A DNA stretch of 16,483 nucleotides. It comes from CAZAFD01 sp964484785. Lineage in GTDB: Bacteria; Pseudomonadota; Alphaproteobacteria; Rickettsiales; UBA1997. A program made the translations under genes and the position numbers. Below, piece by piece: positions 8,167-16,445 of this stretch. Location: contig CAZAFD010000015.1 in assembly GCA_964484785.1 (NCBI GenBank), positions 1 to 16,483 of the forward strand, in the 5' to 3' direction. The notes under the pieces were generated by a model. It worked only from the letters and a program-made list of their open reading frames with translations, did not search any database and had not been told where the DNA came from. Numbering within the stretch: the first letter of the stretch is position 1; the number at the start of each line of letters is the position of its first letter.

Positions 8167-9090
8167 ATGAAAAAAATACTCAATGTCATTAATAGTAAAG
8201 GATTTAAAATAGTAGTTGGTATATTAATTGTTATCTATATTGTTTTTACTTACATAGATAAAAAACATACCGTTGAACAAAAAAAACGTGACGAGGTCCT
8301 TATGTATGGATCTGAGGACAGTAACAAGAATGTTTCGGAGGAAGCTTCAGATTTTCAACAAACAGCTAAGAAACCAGATTCTGTGACCAGAATTAGAGAA
8401 ATGGTTGACGATAGGTACTATACCAAAAAACCAGAACCATGGGTTGATGCGGATAGAGAAAAGTTTAACAAAATGTTAAAGAAAAATAAACTTGATGCAA
8501 AATTAAGAAAAGTAGAAGGCCTTAGAAGGGATATAGATACTCTTTCTGTATCCAGAGAAAAGACAATGGAAGTTTTAACTAAGAAGATTACAAATTATAT
8601 ATTACTTAATAAACTAATTAATGACGATTATTTAGCTCGTAAAAAACAAGGTAAACTTCCAATTGGTAAAAAAATTAAATCAGAAGATTATATTTATATT
8701 ACATTGGATGGTAGAACGAATGATCCAGATATAAATAATTATTTAAAAGCTAATAAAATGGTAGGACAGAATAATAACTTTATGGTGTTAAAGACTTCTA
8801 GTGCTAGTGAGTATGGGTTCTATTCTAAAATGGTTGGTAAGAAGATAGGTGATAAATTAGAACTTACTATTTACGATTTTATGACAGAACAAATGATAGA
8901 GGATTATAAGATAGCACGGCTAGACGCGAAAGAGGCTATAGAAATTTTAATGAAACAAAATCCCGCTTTAGCTCAGTCTAAGTTAAAAGATTTTGATAAA
9001 ATTAATGATATTAAGTATACTGTGGATATTTTAGATATATTCGATAAGAGCACAATAAATAAGTTTAATTTAACAGGAATTATAAATTAA
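8167..9090 (+). CDS. Membrane-anchored protein of unknown function
   Basis: A 307-residue protein not recognised as any family. It has a short basic N-terminus (MKK), one hydrophobic segment at about residues 13-30 and no cleavage site that I can see, so it is probably anchored in the inner membrane with the rest in the periplasm. Residues 30-90 are charged and low in structure; about 95-165 look helical and Lys-rich, possibly coiled; 165-300 look like a mixed fold. The pattern GKKIGDKLELTI near residue 220 and a terminal strand like YTVDILDIF resemble parts of FKBP-type prolyl isomerases. That is a weak, by-eye similarity and may mean nothing. The gene starts two bases after the obgE stop with a poor ribosome binding site (gaagaa) and ends 14 bases before the ATPase, so it is probably cotranscribed and translationally coupled. 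Confidence 0.75.
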   Translation: MKKILNVINSKGFKIVVGILIVIYIVFTYIDKKHTVEQKKRDEVLMYGSEDSNKNVSEEASDFQQTAKKPDSVTRIREMVDDRYYTKKPEPWVDADREKFNKMLKKNKLDAKLRKVEGLRRDIDTLSVSREKTMEVLTKKITNYILLNKLINDDYLARKKQGKLPIGKKIKSEDYIYITLDGRTNDPDINNYLKANKMVGQNNNFMVLKTSSASEYGFYSKMVGKKIGDKLELTIYDFMTEQMIEDYKIARLDAKEAIEILMKQNPALAQSKLKDFDKINDIKYTVDILDIFDKSTINKFNLTGIIN

Positions 9091-9104
9091 TTTAAAGGTA
9101 ATTT

Positions 9105-11735
9105 ATGAGCGAGCAAATTGCGGTACCTAATAGACAAGAATCTATTTCTGGTTTGACAACTGTAGATGTGGAAGATAGAATTAAACGATTTGGCTATAAT
9201 AGGTTGCCGCAAGGGAAAAAAATAAGTCTTTATGTCATATTTATCAAACAGTTTGCTAGCCCATTAATTTATATTTTATTGGTATCTGCTTTTATATCTC
9301 TTTTAGTAGGGGAATACTATGACAGTATTTTTATAATGGTTGTTCTGCTTATAAACGCCGTGATGGGTACTATCCAAGAGTATTCCGCTCAAAAGTCTGC
9401 TGATTCCTTAAAACATATGATTAAATCAAAGACTTTTGTAATTAGAAACCATAAAAAACTTGAGATAGATTCCGAAGAACTTGTTCCTGATGATATAGTA
9501 ATATTAAATGATGGTAGCCTTGTACCTGCTGATATGGTTTTATTAGAGGCTATGGATCTGTATGTTAATGAGTCTTTGTTAACAGGCGAATCAGACTTAG
9601 TAAAGAAAGACTCCCGGTATATTCAAACCGAGGATTGCGGTATCCATGAAAGGTTTAATGAAGTCTTTGCTGGTAGCATGGTTATTAAAGGACATGGCAT
9701 TGCGCGTGTTAAATATACTGGTTCAGATACAGAAATCGGTAAATTAAATGCGAAGATTTCAGAAGCTTCAGAAGTGCGTACGCCTCTCACATCGAGAATT
9801 GAAAAGTTCACTATTGGGCTAACTATTGTTATAGGTATCATAATAGGTATAATCTCTATTATATTTTTATATAGAGGCGAATCCTTTATGAGCACATTAC
9901 TAATAGCTGTTGGTTTGGCTGTTGCTGCTATACCAGAAGGTTTGCCTGTTACTATAACTATAACTTTGACTGTTGGTGTGATAAAAATGGCCAAGAGAAA
10001 TGTAATAGTTAAGAATTTGTGCGCAGTAGAGTCTCTTGGTTCTTGTACAGTAATAGCATCAGATAAAACCGGAACCCTAACCATGAACGAAATGTCTATA
10101 CAAAACCTTAGTTTTGCTAATGGTGTAGAATATAAAGTGGATACTAGTGATACTATTCCAGCTCATAAAAAGACTATTTTTGTGGATAATTTAGAACAAG
10201 CTTCTTTAGAAGTAAAAAGTGTTTTAGCTTCGGTGCTACCAAATGAGGCAGGTATGGATGGAGATAAATATTTTGGTGATCCTGTGGATGTTGCTTTTTT
10301 AAAGTATGCAAATTCCTGTGGTTATTCTTTAGATAGTATTAAGACTAGTTTTAAGATTCTAAAGTATCTGTTTTTTTCTTCTGAAAAAAGATGTACGGCT
10401 GCTTTTACAAGAATTGGTGGCAAAATCTATGTATTTGTGAAGGGCGCGCCAGAAGATGTGCTACAAATGTGTAATGATGATCATGACAAGGAAGATATTA
10501 TAAAAAAATTAAAAAATTTTACTGAAAATGGTTTTAGAGTTTTAGCCTTGGCTTATGGCGAGGTAGATGAGTTGGAAAATGTTCGAGACTATGATTATAA
10601 ACACTTAACCAATCTTAATTTTTTGTCATTGGTATCAATGCTTGATCCATTGAAACCAGGAGTAGCACAATCTATTAAACTATGTCAATCTGCTGGTATA
10701 AAGGTTGTTATGATTACTGGCGACAATGCTAAGACTGCTTTCTCTATTGCCAAACAGCTAGGTTTTGTAAAGAGTTTTGATGAGGTTAAAACAGGATTGG
10801 ATGTGAAACGTGCTAAAGCGCAAGGAGATCAAATTTTAGATCATTTAACTAAAGATACTGTTGTTTATGCTCGTATGGATCCTACACAAAAATTAGACAT
10901 AGTTGAGTCATTGATTAGAAATGGACATTTTGTTGCTGTGACAGGAGATGGTGTAAATGATGCTCCGGCTCTCAAAAATGCAAACGTTGGGGTAGCTATG
11001 GGTAAATATGGTACAGATATTGCTCGACAAAGTGCAGATATAATCTTAATGGATGACAACTTTCATTCCATTACCAATGCTGTAGAAGATGGCAGAATTA
11101 GTTATAACAATATAAGAAAGCTTATATTTTTTGCGGTATCTTGTGGTATAGCCGAGGTAGCAATATTTTTGGGTGCTATCTTATTAGGTTTACCTGCTCC
11201 ATTTACACCAGCTCAATTACTTTGGTTGAACGTGGTGACAGAGGGTGTACAAGATGTTTTTTTGGCTTTTGAAATTGGTGAAGGAAACGAAATGAACCAA
11301 TCTCCAAGACCACCACAAGATAGTATATTTAATCGTCTAATGATTAGGAGATGTGCGTTGTTTATTGCGTATATTAGTACAATTTGCGTAGGTGCATTCT
11401 ACTTTTGTATAAAAGTTTTAAAATATAGTTATGTTAAATCCTCTAGTATTTTACTGATGCTTTGTGTTTTAGTAGAAAATGTACAAATACTTAATTCTAG
11501 ATCTGAAACTAAATCAGTATTTAAGCACAGTTTAAAAACAAATAAGAAATTAGTTGTTGGTATACTCGGTGCCATAGTGTTACATGTAGCGGCTGCTTAT
11601 ATACCGGTTATAAGTAAATTATTGAGACTAGAACCAATAGGTTTTTTACACTTTGTTTGTGTTTTATTTTTAGCTATAACTCTTTTGTTAGTTTCGGAAT
11701 TTGAAAAATATTTAAGAGCAAAAAATATAATTTAA
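9105..11735 (+). CDS. P2-type cation-transporting ATPase (Ca2+-ATPase-like)
   Basis: An 876-residue P-type ATPase. It has the N-terminal cation-ATPase domain, actuator motif TGES at 160-163, TM4 PEGL at 277-280, the phosphorylated Asp320 in DKTGTLT, a nucleotide domain with KGAPEDVL, MITGDNAKTA, and hinge TGDGVNDAP at 613-621, with about ten membrane segments. Against SERCA by eye, the ion-site residues are E278 (E309), G681 (for N768), E684 (E771), N709 (N796), T712 (T799), E713 (for D800) and E791 (E908). So most carboxylates are kept, but TM5 loses the Asn and TM6 has Glu for Asp, followed by a QD pair. It should move a divalent or monovalent cation across the inner membrane; Ca2+ is likely but not certain. 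A good ribosome binding site (AAAGG, 6 bases before ATG) is present. Confidence 0.9.
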   Translation: MSEQIAVPNRQESISGLTTVDVEDRIKRFGYNRLPQGKKISLYVIFIKQFASPLIYILLVSAFISLLVGEYYDSIFIMVVLLINAVMGTIQEYSAQKSADSLKHMIKSKTFVIRNHKKLEIDSEELVPDDIVILNDGSLVPADMVLLEAMDLYVNESLLTGESDLVKKDSRYIQTEDCGIHERFNEVFAGSMVIKGHGIARVKYTGSDTEIGKLNAKISEASEVRTPLTSRIEKFTIGLTIVIGIIIGIISIIFLYRGESFMSTLLIAVGLAVAAIPEGLPVTITITLTVGVIKMAKRNVIVKNLCAVESLGSCTVIASDKTGTLTMNEMSIQNLSFANGVEYKVDTSDTIPAHKKTIFVDNLEQASLEVKSVLASVLPNEAGMDGDKYFGDPVDVAFLKYANSCGYSLDSIKTSFKILKYLFFSSEKRCTAAFTRIGGKIYVFVKGAPEDVLQMCNDDHDKEDIIKKLKNFTENGFRVLALAYGEVDELENVRDYDYKHLTNLNFLSLVSMLDPLKPGVAQSIKLCQSAGIKVVMITGDNAKTAFSIAKQLGFVKSFDEVKTGLDVKRAKAQGDQILDHLTKDTVVYARMDPTQKLDIVESLIRNGHFVAVTGDGVNDAPALKNANVGVAMGKYGTDIARQSADIILMDDNFHSITNAVEDGRISYNNIRKLIFFAVSCGIAEVAIFLGAILLGLPAPFTPAQLLWLNVVTEGVQDVFLAFEIGEGNEMNQSPRPPQDSIFNRLMIRRCALFIAYISTICVGAFYFCIKVLKYSYVKSSSILLMLCVLVENVQILNSRSETKSVFKHSLKTNKKLVVGILGAIVLHVAAAYIPVISKLLRLEPIGFLHFVCVLFLAITLLLVSEFEKYLRAKNII

Positions 11736-11807
11736 ACTACAGCAATTAAATTACTAAAATCTTTTAGATATACTTTTTTCTTGCAAAAAGAATACCTATA
11801 TATACCA

Positions 11808-11813
11808 TATAAT
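11808..11813 (+). promoter_or_regulatory. Perfect -10 element upstream of gyrA
   Basis: TATAAT lies 37 bases before the gyrA GTG. The nearest -35-like sequence, TTGCAA at 11781-11786, is 21 bases away, longer than usual. The promoter assignment is therefore tentative. Confidence 0.4.
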
Positions 11814-11849
11814 GCATATATATCGGTAAAGAAAAAAGAGTTAAATTAA

Positions 11850-14597
11850 GTGTCGGACAATAGTTTAGAATTTGATCACGGTGAGATACTGGATGTAGAA
11901 ATCTCATCTGAAATGAAGAAATCTTATTTAGATTATGCAATGAGTGTTATCGTTTCAAGAGCGATACCAGATGTTTGTGATGGATTAAAGCCAGTCCATA
12001 GAAGGATTTTATATTCTATGAGTGAAAATGGTTATGAATATAATAAACCATACAAGAAATGTGCTAGGATAGTTGGTGACGTGATGGGTAAATACCATCC
12101 ACATGGTGACAGTTCTATTTATGAAGCATTGGTTAGAATGGCTCAGGATTTTTCAATGAGTGTAACGCTTATTGATGGCCAGGGAAATTTTGGTTCTATT
12201 GACGATGACCCTCCTGCTGCTATGAGGTATACAGAGTCTAGAATGAGCAAAATATCAAATTTTTTGACTGATGATCTAGACAAAAATACTGTAGATTTTA
12301 TGCCCAACTATGATGGTTCTGAAGAAGAACCTATAGTTTTACCTGCAAAATTCCCTAACTTATTAGTAAATGGTAGCTCTGGAATTGCTGTTGGTATGGC
12401 TACAAATATTCCACCTCATAATATAGGTGAAGTTGTTGATGTAGTTATTAAATATATTGATAATCCTGATGTTACAATTGATGATATATTGAACATAATG
12501 CCGGCTCCAGATTTTCCAACAGGATGTGATATTATAGGTAGAAGTGGTTATGCGCAGGCTGCTCGTACTGGTCGAGGTACGGTTGTAATGCGTGGTAGTA
12601 CAACTATTGAGGAGAAGAAAAATAGATCTAGTATAGTGATTACATCAATCCCTTTCCAAGTTAATAAGTCAAAACTTGTAGAGAGAATAGCAGATCTAGT
12701 AAGAGAGAAGAAAATTGAGGGTATATCTGATTTAAGAGATGAATCTAATAAAGAGGGTATAAGGGTTGTTATAGACTTGAAACGTGAGGCTATGCCTGAA
12801 GTTATCTTAAATCAATTATATTCATATACTCCACTACAAGCTAACTTTTCTTTAAATATTTTAGCTTTGAATAAAGGTAAGCCGGAACTTCTAGGAGTAT
12901 TAGACATAATAAAGTTATTTACTCAATTTAGAAAAGAAGTAGTTACAAGAAGAATTAATTTTCTTTTAGGTAAAGATAGAGAAAGAGCTCATATATTATT
13001 AGGTTTGAAAGTTGCTGTAGATTCTATAGATGAAATTATTAAGCTTATTAAAGCGGCTCCAGATACAACGACTGCTAGATTGGAATTGATGAAGCGTAGT
13101 TGGAATGCCGTTAATGTACTCAAATCCATAGAGTTAGTTCAGGATCTCAGGAATAAGGTAGAGAACAATCAGTTTTATTTTACAGAGGAACAAGCCAGAG
13201 CTATTCTAGACATGAAGTTATCTAAACTTACAAGTCTTGAAAGCGATAAAATAGATATGGAATTACAAGATTTATCAGAAGAAATCAGAAGGTTCTTGTC
13301 TATATTGGCAGATGATGCTAAGCTCATGAATATAATTAAAGAGGAGTTACTTTTTATTAAAGCGAATTTCTCTTTTCCAAGAAAGAGCCAATTAATTGAT
13401 GACGATGGTGATTTTGATGCAGAAGATTTAATTCCTAAGGAAGATATGGTTATAATTTCTACAATGAATGGTTATATAAAACGTGTACCTCTATCATCAT
13501 ATAAAGCTCAAAACCGTGGTGGCAAGGGCAAATCTGGAATTGTTGTTAATGAAGAGGATTTAACAACTGGTATCTTTATAACTGATACACATACGCCAAT
13601 TTTATTTTTCTCAAATATAGGTAAGGTTTATAAACTAAAAACATATAAATTACCATTAGGCAATAATAACACGAAGGGTAGGGCTATAGTTAATCTATTG
13701 CCGCTTGATAAAGATGAAAAAATTACAACAATCCTTCCTTTGGATAGCGATAAACAAAAATGGGTAGATATGGATATAGTATTTGCTACAAAAAATGGAT
13801 TTGTGCGAAGAAATTCCATGACTGCTTTTGAAAATGTACAGGCAAACGGTAAAATTGCTATTAAGTTAGATGATAACGATAGCTTGGTACAGGTAGCTCT
13901 ATGTAAAGATAAAAATCATATATTGCTTTCCTCTAAGAATGGTAAGTGTATTAGATTTCCTTTGAATACACTTAGGGTCTTTCAAAGTAGAAGTTCTGCT
14001 GGAGTAAGAGGAATAAAGTTAGAACCAAATAATGAAGTTGTGGCTATGTCAATTCTACAAGGTAGCGAGATTGATAGTTTAGAAAAAAGGGATGCTTATC
14101 TAAAAATACCTGTTAATGAAAGACTTAAAATCAAGGATGCTATAAGACAAGAAATTGCAAGCAGTTCTGGTACATATATTATAGACGATAATCCTGTTTT
14201 TCCAATTAAAATGAAAACTGAATGGCTTGAATTATTGTCGCCTAAGGATATTAAAGATTTTGCTTTAGAGGAAGAGTATCTTCTAACTGTTACCGAAAAT
14301 GGTTATGGTAAACGTACATCTACATATGAGTATAGAATTACAAACCGTGGTGGCGTAGGCATTACAAATATAATAACTTCTAAGCGAAATGGACGAGTGA
14401 TTAATTCTGGTCCAGTTGAAGACGATGAAGACGTAGTTATGATGACAGACAAAGGTACAGTTATCAGAATGCGGGCAGCTGACATCAGAATTTCTGGTCG
14501 AAATACCCAGGGGGTTACCTTGATGAAATCAGAAGATAAGGTTGTATCTATGGCAATTGCCAAAACAGAAAAGGAAATTGAACTAGAAGAACAATAA
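11850..14597 (+). CDS. gyrA: DNA gyrase subunit A
   Basis: A 915-residue GyrA starting at GTG, with AAGAG 9 bases upstream and the expected N-terminus. The breakage-reunion domain has the catalytic tyrosine Y127 in MRYTES (E. coli Tyr122). The quinolone region reads [15 protein letters not shown]: Ser88 (E. coli Ser83) is the susceptible type, while Glu92 stands at E. coli Asp87. The C-terminal beta-pinwheel carries the GyrA box at 554-560 as QNRGGKG, with Asn for the usual Arg, which still marks it as GyrA and not ParC. An insertion around residues 730-790, as in other alphaproteobacteria, lies between pinwheel blades. With GyrB it introduces negative supercoils using ATP. It is followed by its own terminator. 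Confidence 0.97.
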   Translation: MSDNSLEFDHGEILDVEISSEMKKSYLDYAMSVIVSRAIPDVCDGLKPVHRRILYSMSENGYEYNKPYKKCARIVGDVMGKYHPHGDSSIYEALVRMAQDFSMSVTLIDGQGNFGSIDDDPPAAMRYTESRMSKISNFLTDDLDKNTVDFMPNYDGSEEEPIVLPAKFPNLLVNGSSGIAVGMATNIPPHNIGEVVDVVIKYIDNPDVTIDDILNIMPAPDFPTGCDIIGRSGYAQAARTGRGTVVMRGSTTIEEKKNRSSIVITSIPFQVNKSKLVERIADLVREKKIEGISDLRDESNKEGIRVVIDLKREAMPEVILNQLYSYTPLQANFSLNILALNKGKPELLGVLDIIKLFTQFRKEVVTRRINFLLGKDRERAHILLGLKVAVDSIDEIIKLIKAAPDTTTARLELMKRSWNAVNVLKSIELVQDLRNKVENNQFYFTEEQARAILDMKLSKLTSLESDKIDMELQDLSEEIRRFLSILADDAKLMNIIKEELLFIKANFSFPRKSQLIDDDGDFDAEDLIPKEDMVIISTMNGYIKRVPLSSYKAQNRGGKGKSGIVVNEEDLTTGIFITDTHTPILFFSNIGKVYKLKTYKLPLGNNNTKGRAIVNLLPLDKDEKITTILPLDSDKQKWVDMDIVFATKNGFVRRNSMTAFENVQANGKIAIKLDDNDSLVQVALCKDKNHILLSSKNGKCIRFPLNTLRVFQSRSSAGVRGIKLEPNNEVVAMSILQGSEIDSLEKRDAYLKIPVNERLKIKDAIRQEIASSSGTYIIDDNPVFPIKMKTEWLELLSPKDIKDFALEEEYLLTVTENGYGKRTSTYEYRITNRGGVGITNIITSKRNGRVINSGPVEDDEDVVMMTDKGTVIRMRAADIRISGRNTQGVTLMKSEDKVVSMAIAKTEKEIELEEQ

Positions 14598-14601
14598 AAT
14601 C

Positions 14602-14633
14602 AAATATCAAGTGCTTAAAAACACTTGATATTT
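14602..14633 (+). terminator. Terminator of gyrA
   Basis: Perfect 12-base arms (14602-14613 and 14622-14633) with an eight-base loop form a hairpin five bases after the gyrA stop codon, ending in TTTT. On the minus strand it is followed by a T-rich stretch, so it may also stop transcription arriving from the AlbA_2-type gene across the tRNA. Confidence 0.75.
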
Positions 14634-14653
14634 TGTACTTTATATCTTATCAT
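14625..14653 (+). promoter_or_regulatory. Promoter of tRNA-Cys
   Basis: TTGATA (14625-14630) and TATCAT (14648-14653) are 17 bases apart, and the predicted start falls about 4 bases before the mature tRNA 5' end. The -35 is part of the descending arm of the gyrA terminator. Confidence 0.6.
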
Positions 14654-14663
14654 ATCTACATGT

Positions 14664-14737
14664 GGCCGAATAGCAAAGTGGTAATGCAGGGGCCTGCAAA
14701 GCCTTCATCGTCGGTTCAATTCCGTCTTCGGCCTCCA
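14664..14737 (+). tRNA. tRNA-Cys (anticodon GCA)
   Basis: A 74-base cloverleaf with encoded CCA. The acceptor stem GGCCGAA (14664-14670) pairs fully with TTCGGCC (14727-14733), followed by discriminator T and CCA. The D arm has a GCA/TGC stem. The anticodon loop CTGCAAA has GCA at 14696-14698, and the sequence around it aligns with E. coli tRNA-Cys. The anticodon stem has two G-U pairs. The T stem GTCGG/CCGTC has one U-U mismatch (14711 with 14725). The T loop is TTCAATT. U as discriminator base fits cysteine identity. Confidence 0.95.
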
Positions 14738-14746
14738 ACTACGTTT

Positions 14747-15928
14747 CTACAATATTCTCGTTGATATATTACTGATAGCCGAGTGCTTCTCACCGCATGC
14801 GTTCCAAATCATATTTATAGAGCTTTCTAGGTATCTGGATAGGTTGCCGTGAAAATGTTTTAATTCTAACTCAGGTAATTGTAATAGATCTCTGTCTATT
14901 GCGTTGGTTAACTTGGTTTTACCATTTATTTCATACATTATTCTATAATTTTTGGCATTAATTATACTGATAAATAAAAAGATAGGTATCGATATACCGG
15001 ACTTTTGTGCTATGGATAAGTAAAAATCTATTTTATTTAAAATATATTGTTCAAAGCCATTTTTATTCCCAAAAATAACTTTTATATTCTCTGTTCTGTT
15101 AAACGGATTTTGTTTTATATCAAATATTTGTTTTGATGTAGTAACAAACTCTATAATTCCATTACGGTACATTTGGCAATAGCTCTCAATTCCTTTATTG
15201 TTTGTTTTATAACCCAAAATACCATCAAAGTTAATTTTCTGATCCGGAAAACCTAGAGAAATATTTTTTTTAGAAAAATCTATAAGAGATTGATTTTCTA
15301 AAAAAGCATATGGAACTAAATTTATGATTAATTTAGGACCATTGACTATTGGTACAATGGTATCATTAACTGAAACAGAGAAGATTCTTTTACTATTTTC
15401 TTTACGTATCTTTTCTATAAAGTTTTCTGATTGAGAAAATACATTTCTTAATTCGTATGCATCCAATAATAGATTTTTATCGGATTTTCTAACGTAAAAT
15501 TTATTGGTTCTTTGGAAACTAATCATATGCGGAAATAATGGGCTAGGATATACCCTAATAATTAAAAGATATTTGTCGTTACCGAATTTTATATATCTTA
15601 ATTTATAACTATTAAGTTTTGGTTCCAAACCAGCATTAATTATTTGTTCAATCCTATTAATTTCCTCTTTGATATTTTGACAGGTGAAACCCACTATCTG
15701 AAAAGCTTGCTTATATTTATCTTCTTCTATACCAATAATTAAATCTCCGCCATGCGAATTTGCAAATGCAGAAATATCTTTTAAGAGTTCTTTTTTACTT
15801 CCATTGTTTTTACCATATAAATCTCTTTTATAATCCAAATAGATATTTTCTTGAATCTGATTATTTATAAGATTCTTGATATCCTCAAAATTTATATTTT
15901 CTAAACTTTTATTGATACTGAACTGCAT
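14747..15928 (-). CDS. AlbA_2 (Schlafen-type) domain protein
   Basis: A 393-residue protein. Residues about 20-135 match the AlbA_2 domain of bacterial Schlafen-like, 'putative ATP-binding' proteins: an E-N-x-x-L-D-x-K-like start (E27, D32, K34), the helix LLKDISAFANSHGGDLIIGI at about 48-67, and the closing FYVRKSDKNLLLDAYELR near 138-155. About 240 further residues form a C-terminal region I do not recognise, with no membrane segment. Related domains in animal Schlafens are RNA-binding or tRNA-cleaving; bacterial members are largely uncharacterised, and some occur with defence or regulatory genes. The gene converges on tRNA-Cys, its stop nine bases beyond the CCA end, with no separate terminator seen. 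No Shine-Dalgarno sequence precedes the ATG. It is the one clearly accessory-type gene among housekeeping neighbours; its AT content matches them. Confidence 0.8.
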   Translation of the reverse strand: MQFSINKSLENINFEDIKNLINNQIQENIYLDYKRDLYGKNNGSKKELLKDISAFANSHGGDLIIGIEEDKYKQAFQIVGFTCQNIKEEINRIEQIINAGLEPKLNSYKLRYIKFGNDKYLLIIRVYPSPLFPHMISFQRTNKFYVRKSDKNLLLDAYELRNVFSQSENFIEKIRKENSKRIFSVSVNDTIVPIVNGPKLIINLVPYAFLENQSLIDFSKKNISLGFPDQKINFDGILGYKTNNKGIESYCQMYRNGIIEFVTTSKQIFDIKQNPFNRTENIKVIFGNKNGFEQYILNKIDFYLSIAQKSGISIPIFLFISIINAKNYRIMYEINGKTKLTNAIDRDLLQLPELELKHFHGNLSRYLESSINMIWNACGEKHSAISNISTRIL

Positions 15929-15945
15929 AGATTATGTAAAAAACT

Positions 15946-15963
15946 ACTAAATAGTAATTTAGT
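15946..15963. repeat. Inverted repeat upstream of the AlbA_2 gene
   Basis: Seven-base arms actaaat and atttagt flank agta, 17 bases before the AlbA_2-type start on the minus strand. Its position fits an operator overlapping that gene's promoter, or a hairpin in its leader. Chance is possible in this AT-rich spacer. Confidence 0.35.
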
Positions 15964-16011
15964 TTAAATTTATTTAAAATAAAGTAGTACAGCAATTTCC
16001 TGTTTAATTAG

Positions 16012-16041
16012 TTGCAAACAATTATCTAAATGGCTTATTAT
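16012..16041 (+). promoter_or_regulatory. Possible ligA promoter
   Basis: TTGCAA (16012-16017) and TATTAT (16036-16041) with an 18-base spacer lie about 32 bases before the ligA ATG. This is a fair but not strong sigma-70 type match. Confidence 0.4.
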
Positions 16042-16073
16042 TTATAAGATATTGAACAAGACGAATTATAAAA

Positions 16074-16445
16074 ATGGATGTTGATATAAAATCGAGAATA
16101 AAATCCCTAGGAGAAGAGATACTAAGACATAATAAGGCTTATTATACAGAAGATAATCCGTCTATTCTAGACTCGGAGTATGATAAATTAAAGCGAGAGT
16201 TATCTGATTTAGAAGAGCAATATCCGCAATATGCGAGTGGTGTTTTGGAGAAAGTTGGCTATAAAAGCTTAGATGTTTTTAAGAAAGTGTTACACAAGAT
16301 ACCCATGCTTTCATTGAGTAATGGTTTTTCCATAGAAGATGTAAGAGATTTTATAACAAGATGCAAAAATTTTCTTGGTAATGATAGTGATTTTGAAATA
16401 TATTGTGAACCAAAAATAGATGGGTTGGACTTATCTAGCTCATAG
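16074..16445 (+). CDS. ligA: NAD-dependent DNA ligase, 5' part with broken frame
   Basis: The first 123 codons are clearly LigA. The Ia domain has HNKAYYTEDNPSI and a SEYDKLKREL segment, the loop before the adenylation domain has PMLSLSNGF, and the active-site motif CEPKIDGL supplies the lysine that takes AMP from NAD+. Right after that motif the frame meets a TAG at 16443-16445, whereas intact LigA continues for more than 500 residues. Fragments of the expected next strand appear in other frames (LIENNT in the +1 frame, then LVAT back in frame), and the last 20 bases do not look like LigA. Either the gene is decayed, or, more likely since ligA is usually essential and the break is within about 50 bases of the window end, the sequence there is unreliable. 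The start has no visible Shine-Dalgarno sequence. Confidence 0.85.
   Translation: MDVDIKSRIKSLGEEILRHNKAYYTEDNPSILDSEYDKLKRELSDLEEQYPQYASGVLEKVGYKSLDVFKKVLHKIPMLSLSNGFSIEDVRDFITRCKNFLGNDSDFEIYCEPKIDGLDLSSS

Noticed and set aside
9623..10084. Open frame of 153 codons on the minus strand inside the P-type ATPase gene
   Set aside because: It lies wholly antisense to strongly conserved ATPase motifs, has no ribosome binding site and reads as a shadow composition.
11754..11767. Possible terminator after the ATPase gene (ctaaaa/ttttag followed by T-rich DNA)
   Set aside because: The stem is 5-6 A-T rich pairs with almost no loop and no GC core; too weak to call, so where the obgE operon ends is unclear.
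11850..14597. Could the gyrase gene be parC, given Glu in the quinolone region?
   Set aside because: A recognisable GyrA box (QNRGGKG), the length of 915 residues and the alphaproteobacterial pinwheel insertion favour gyrA.
14738..16073. Integrated element with att sites at tRNA-Cys
   Set aside because: No integrase and no second copy of the tRNA 3' end is visible in the window; only a single accessory-type gene is present.
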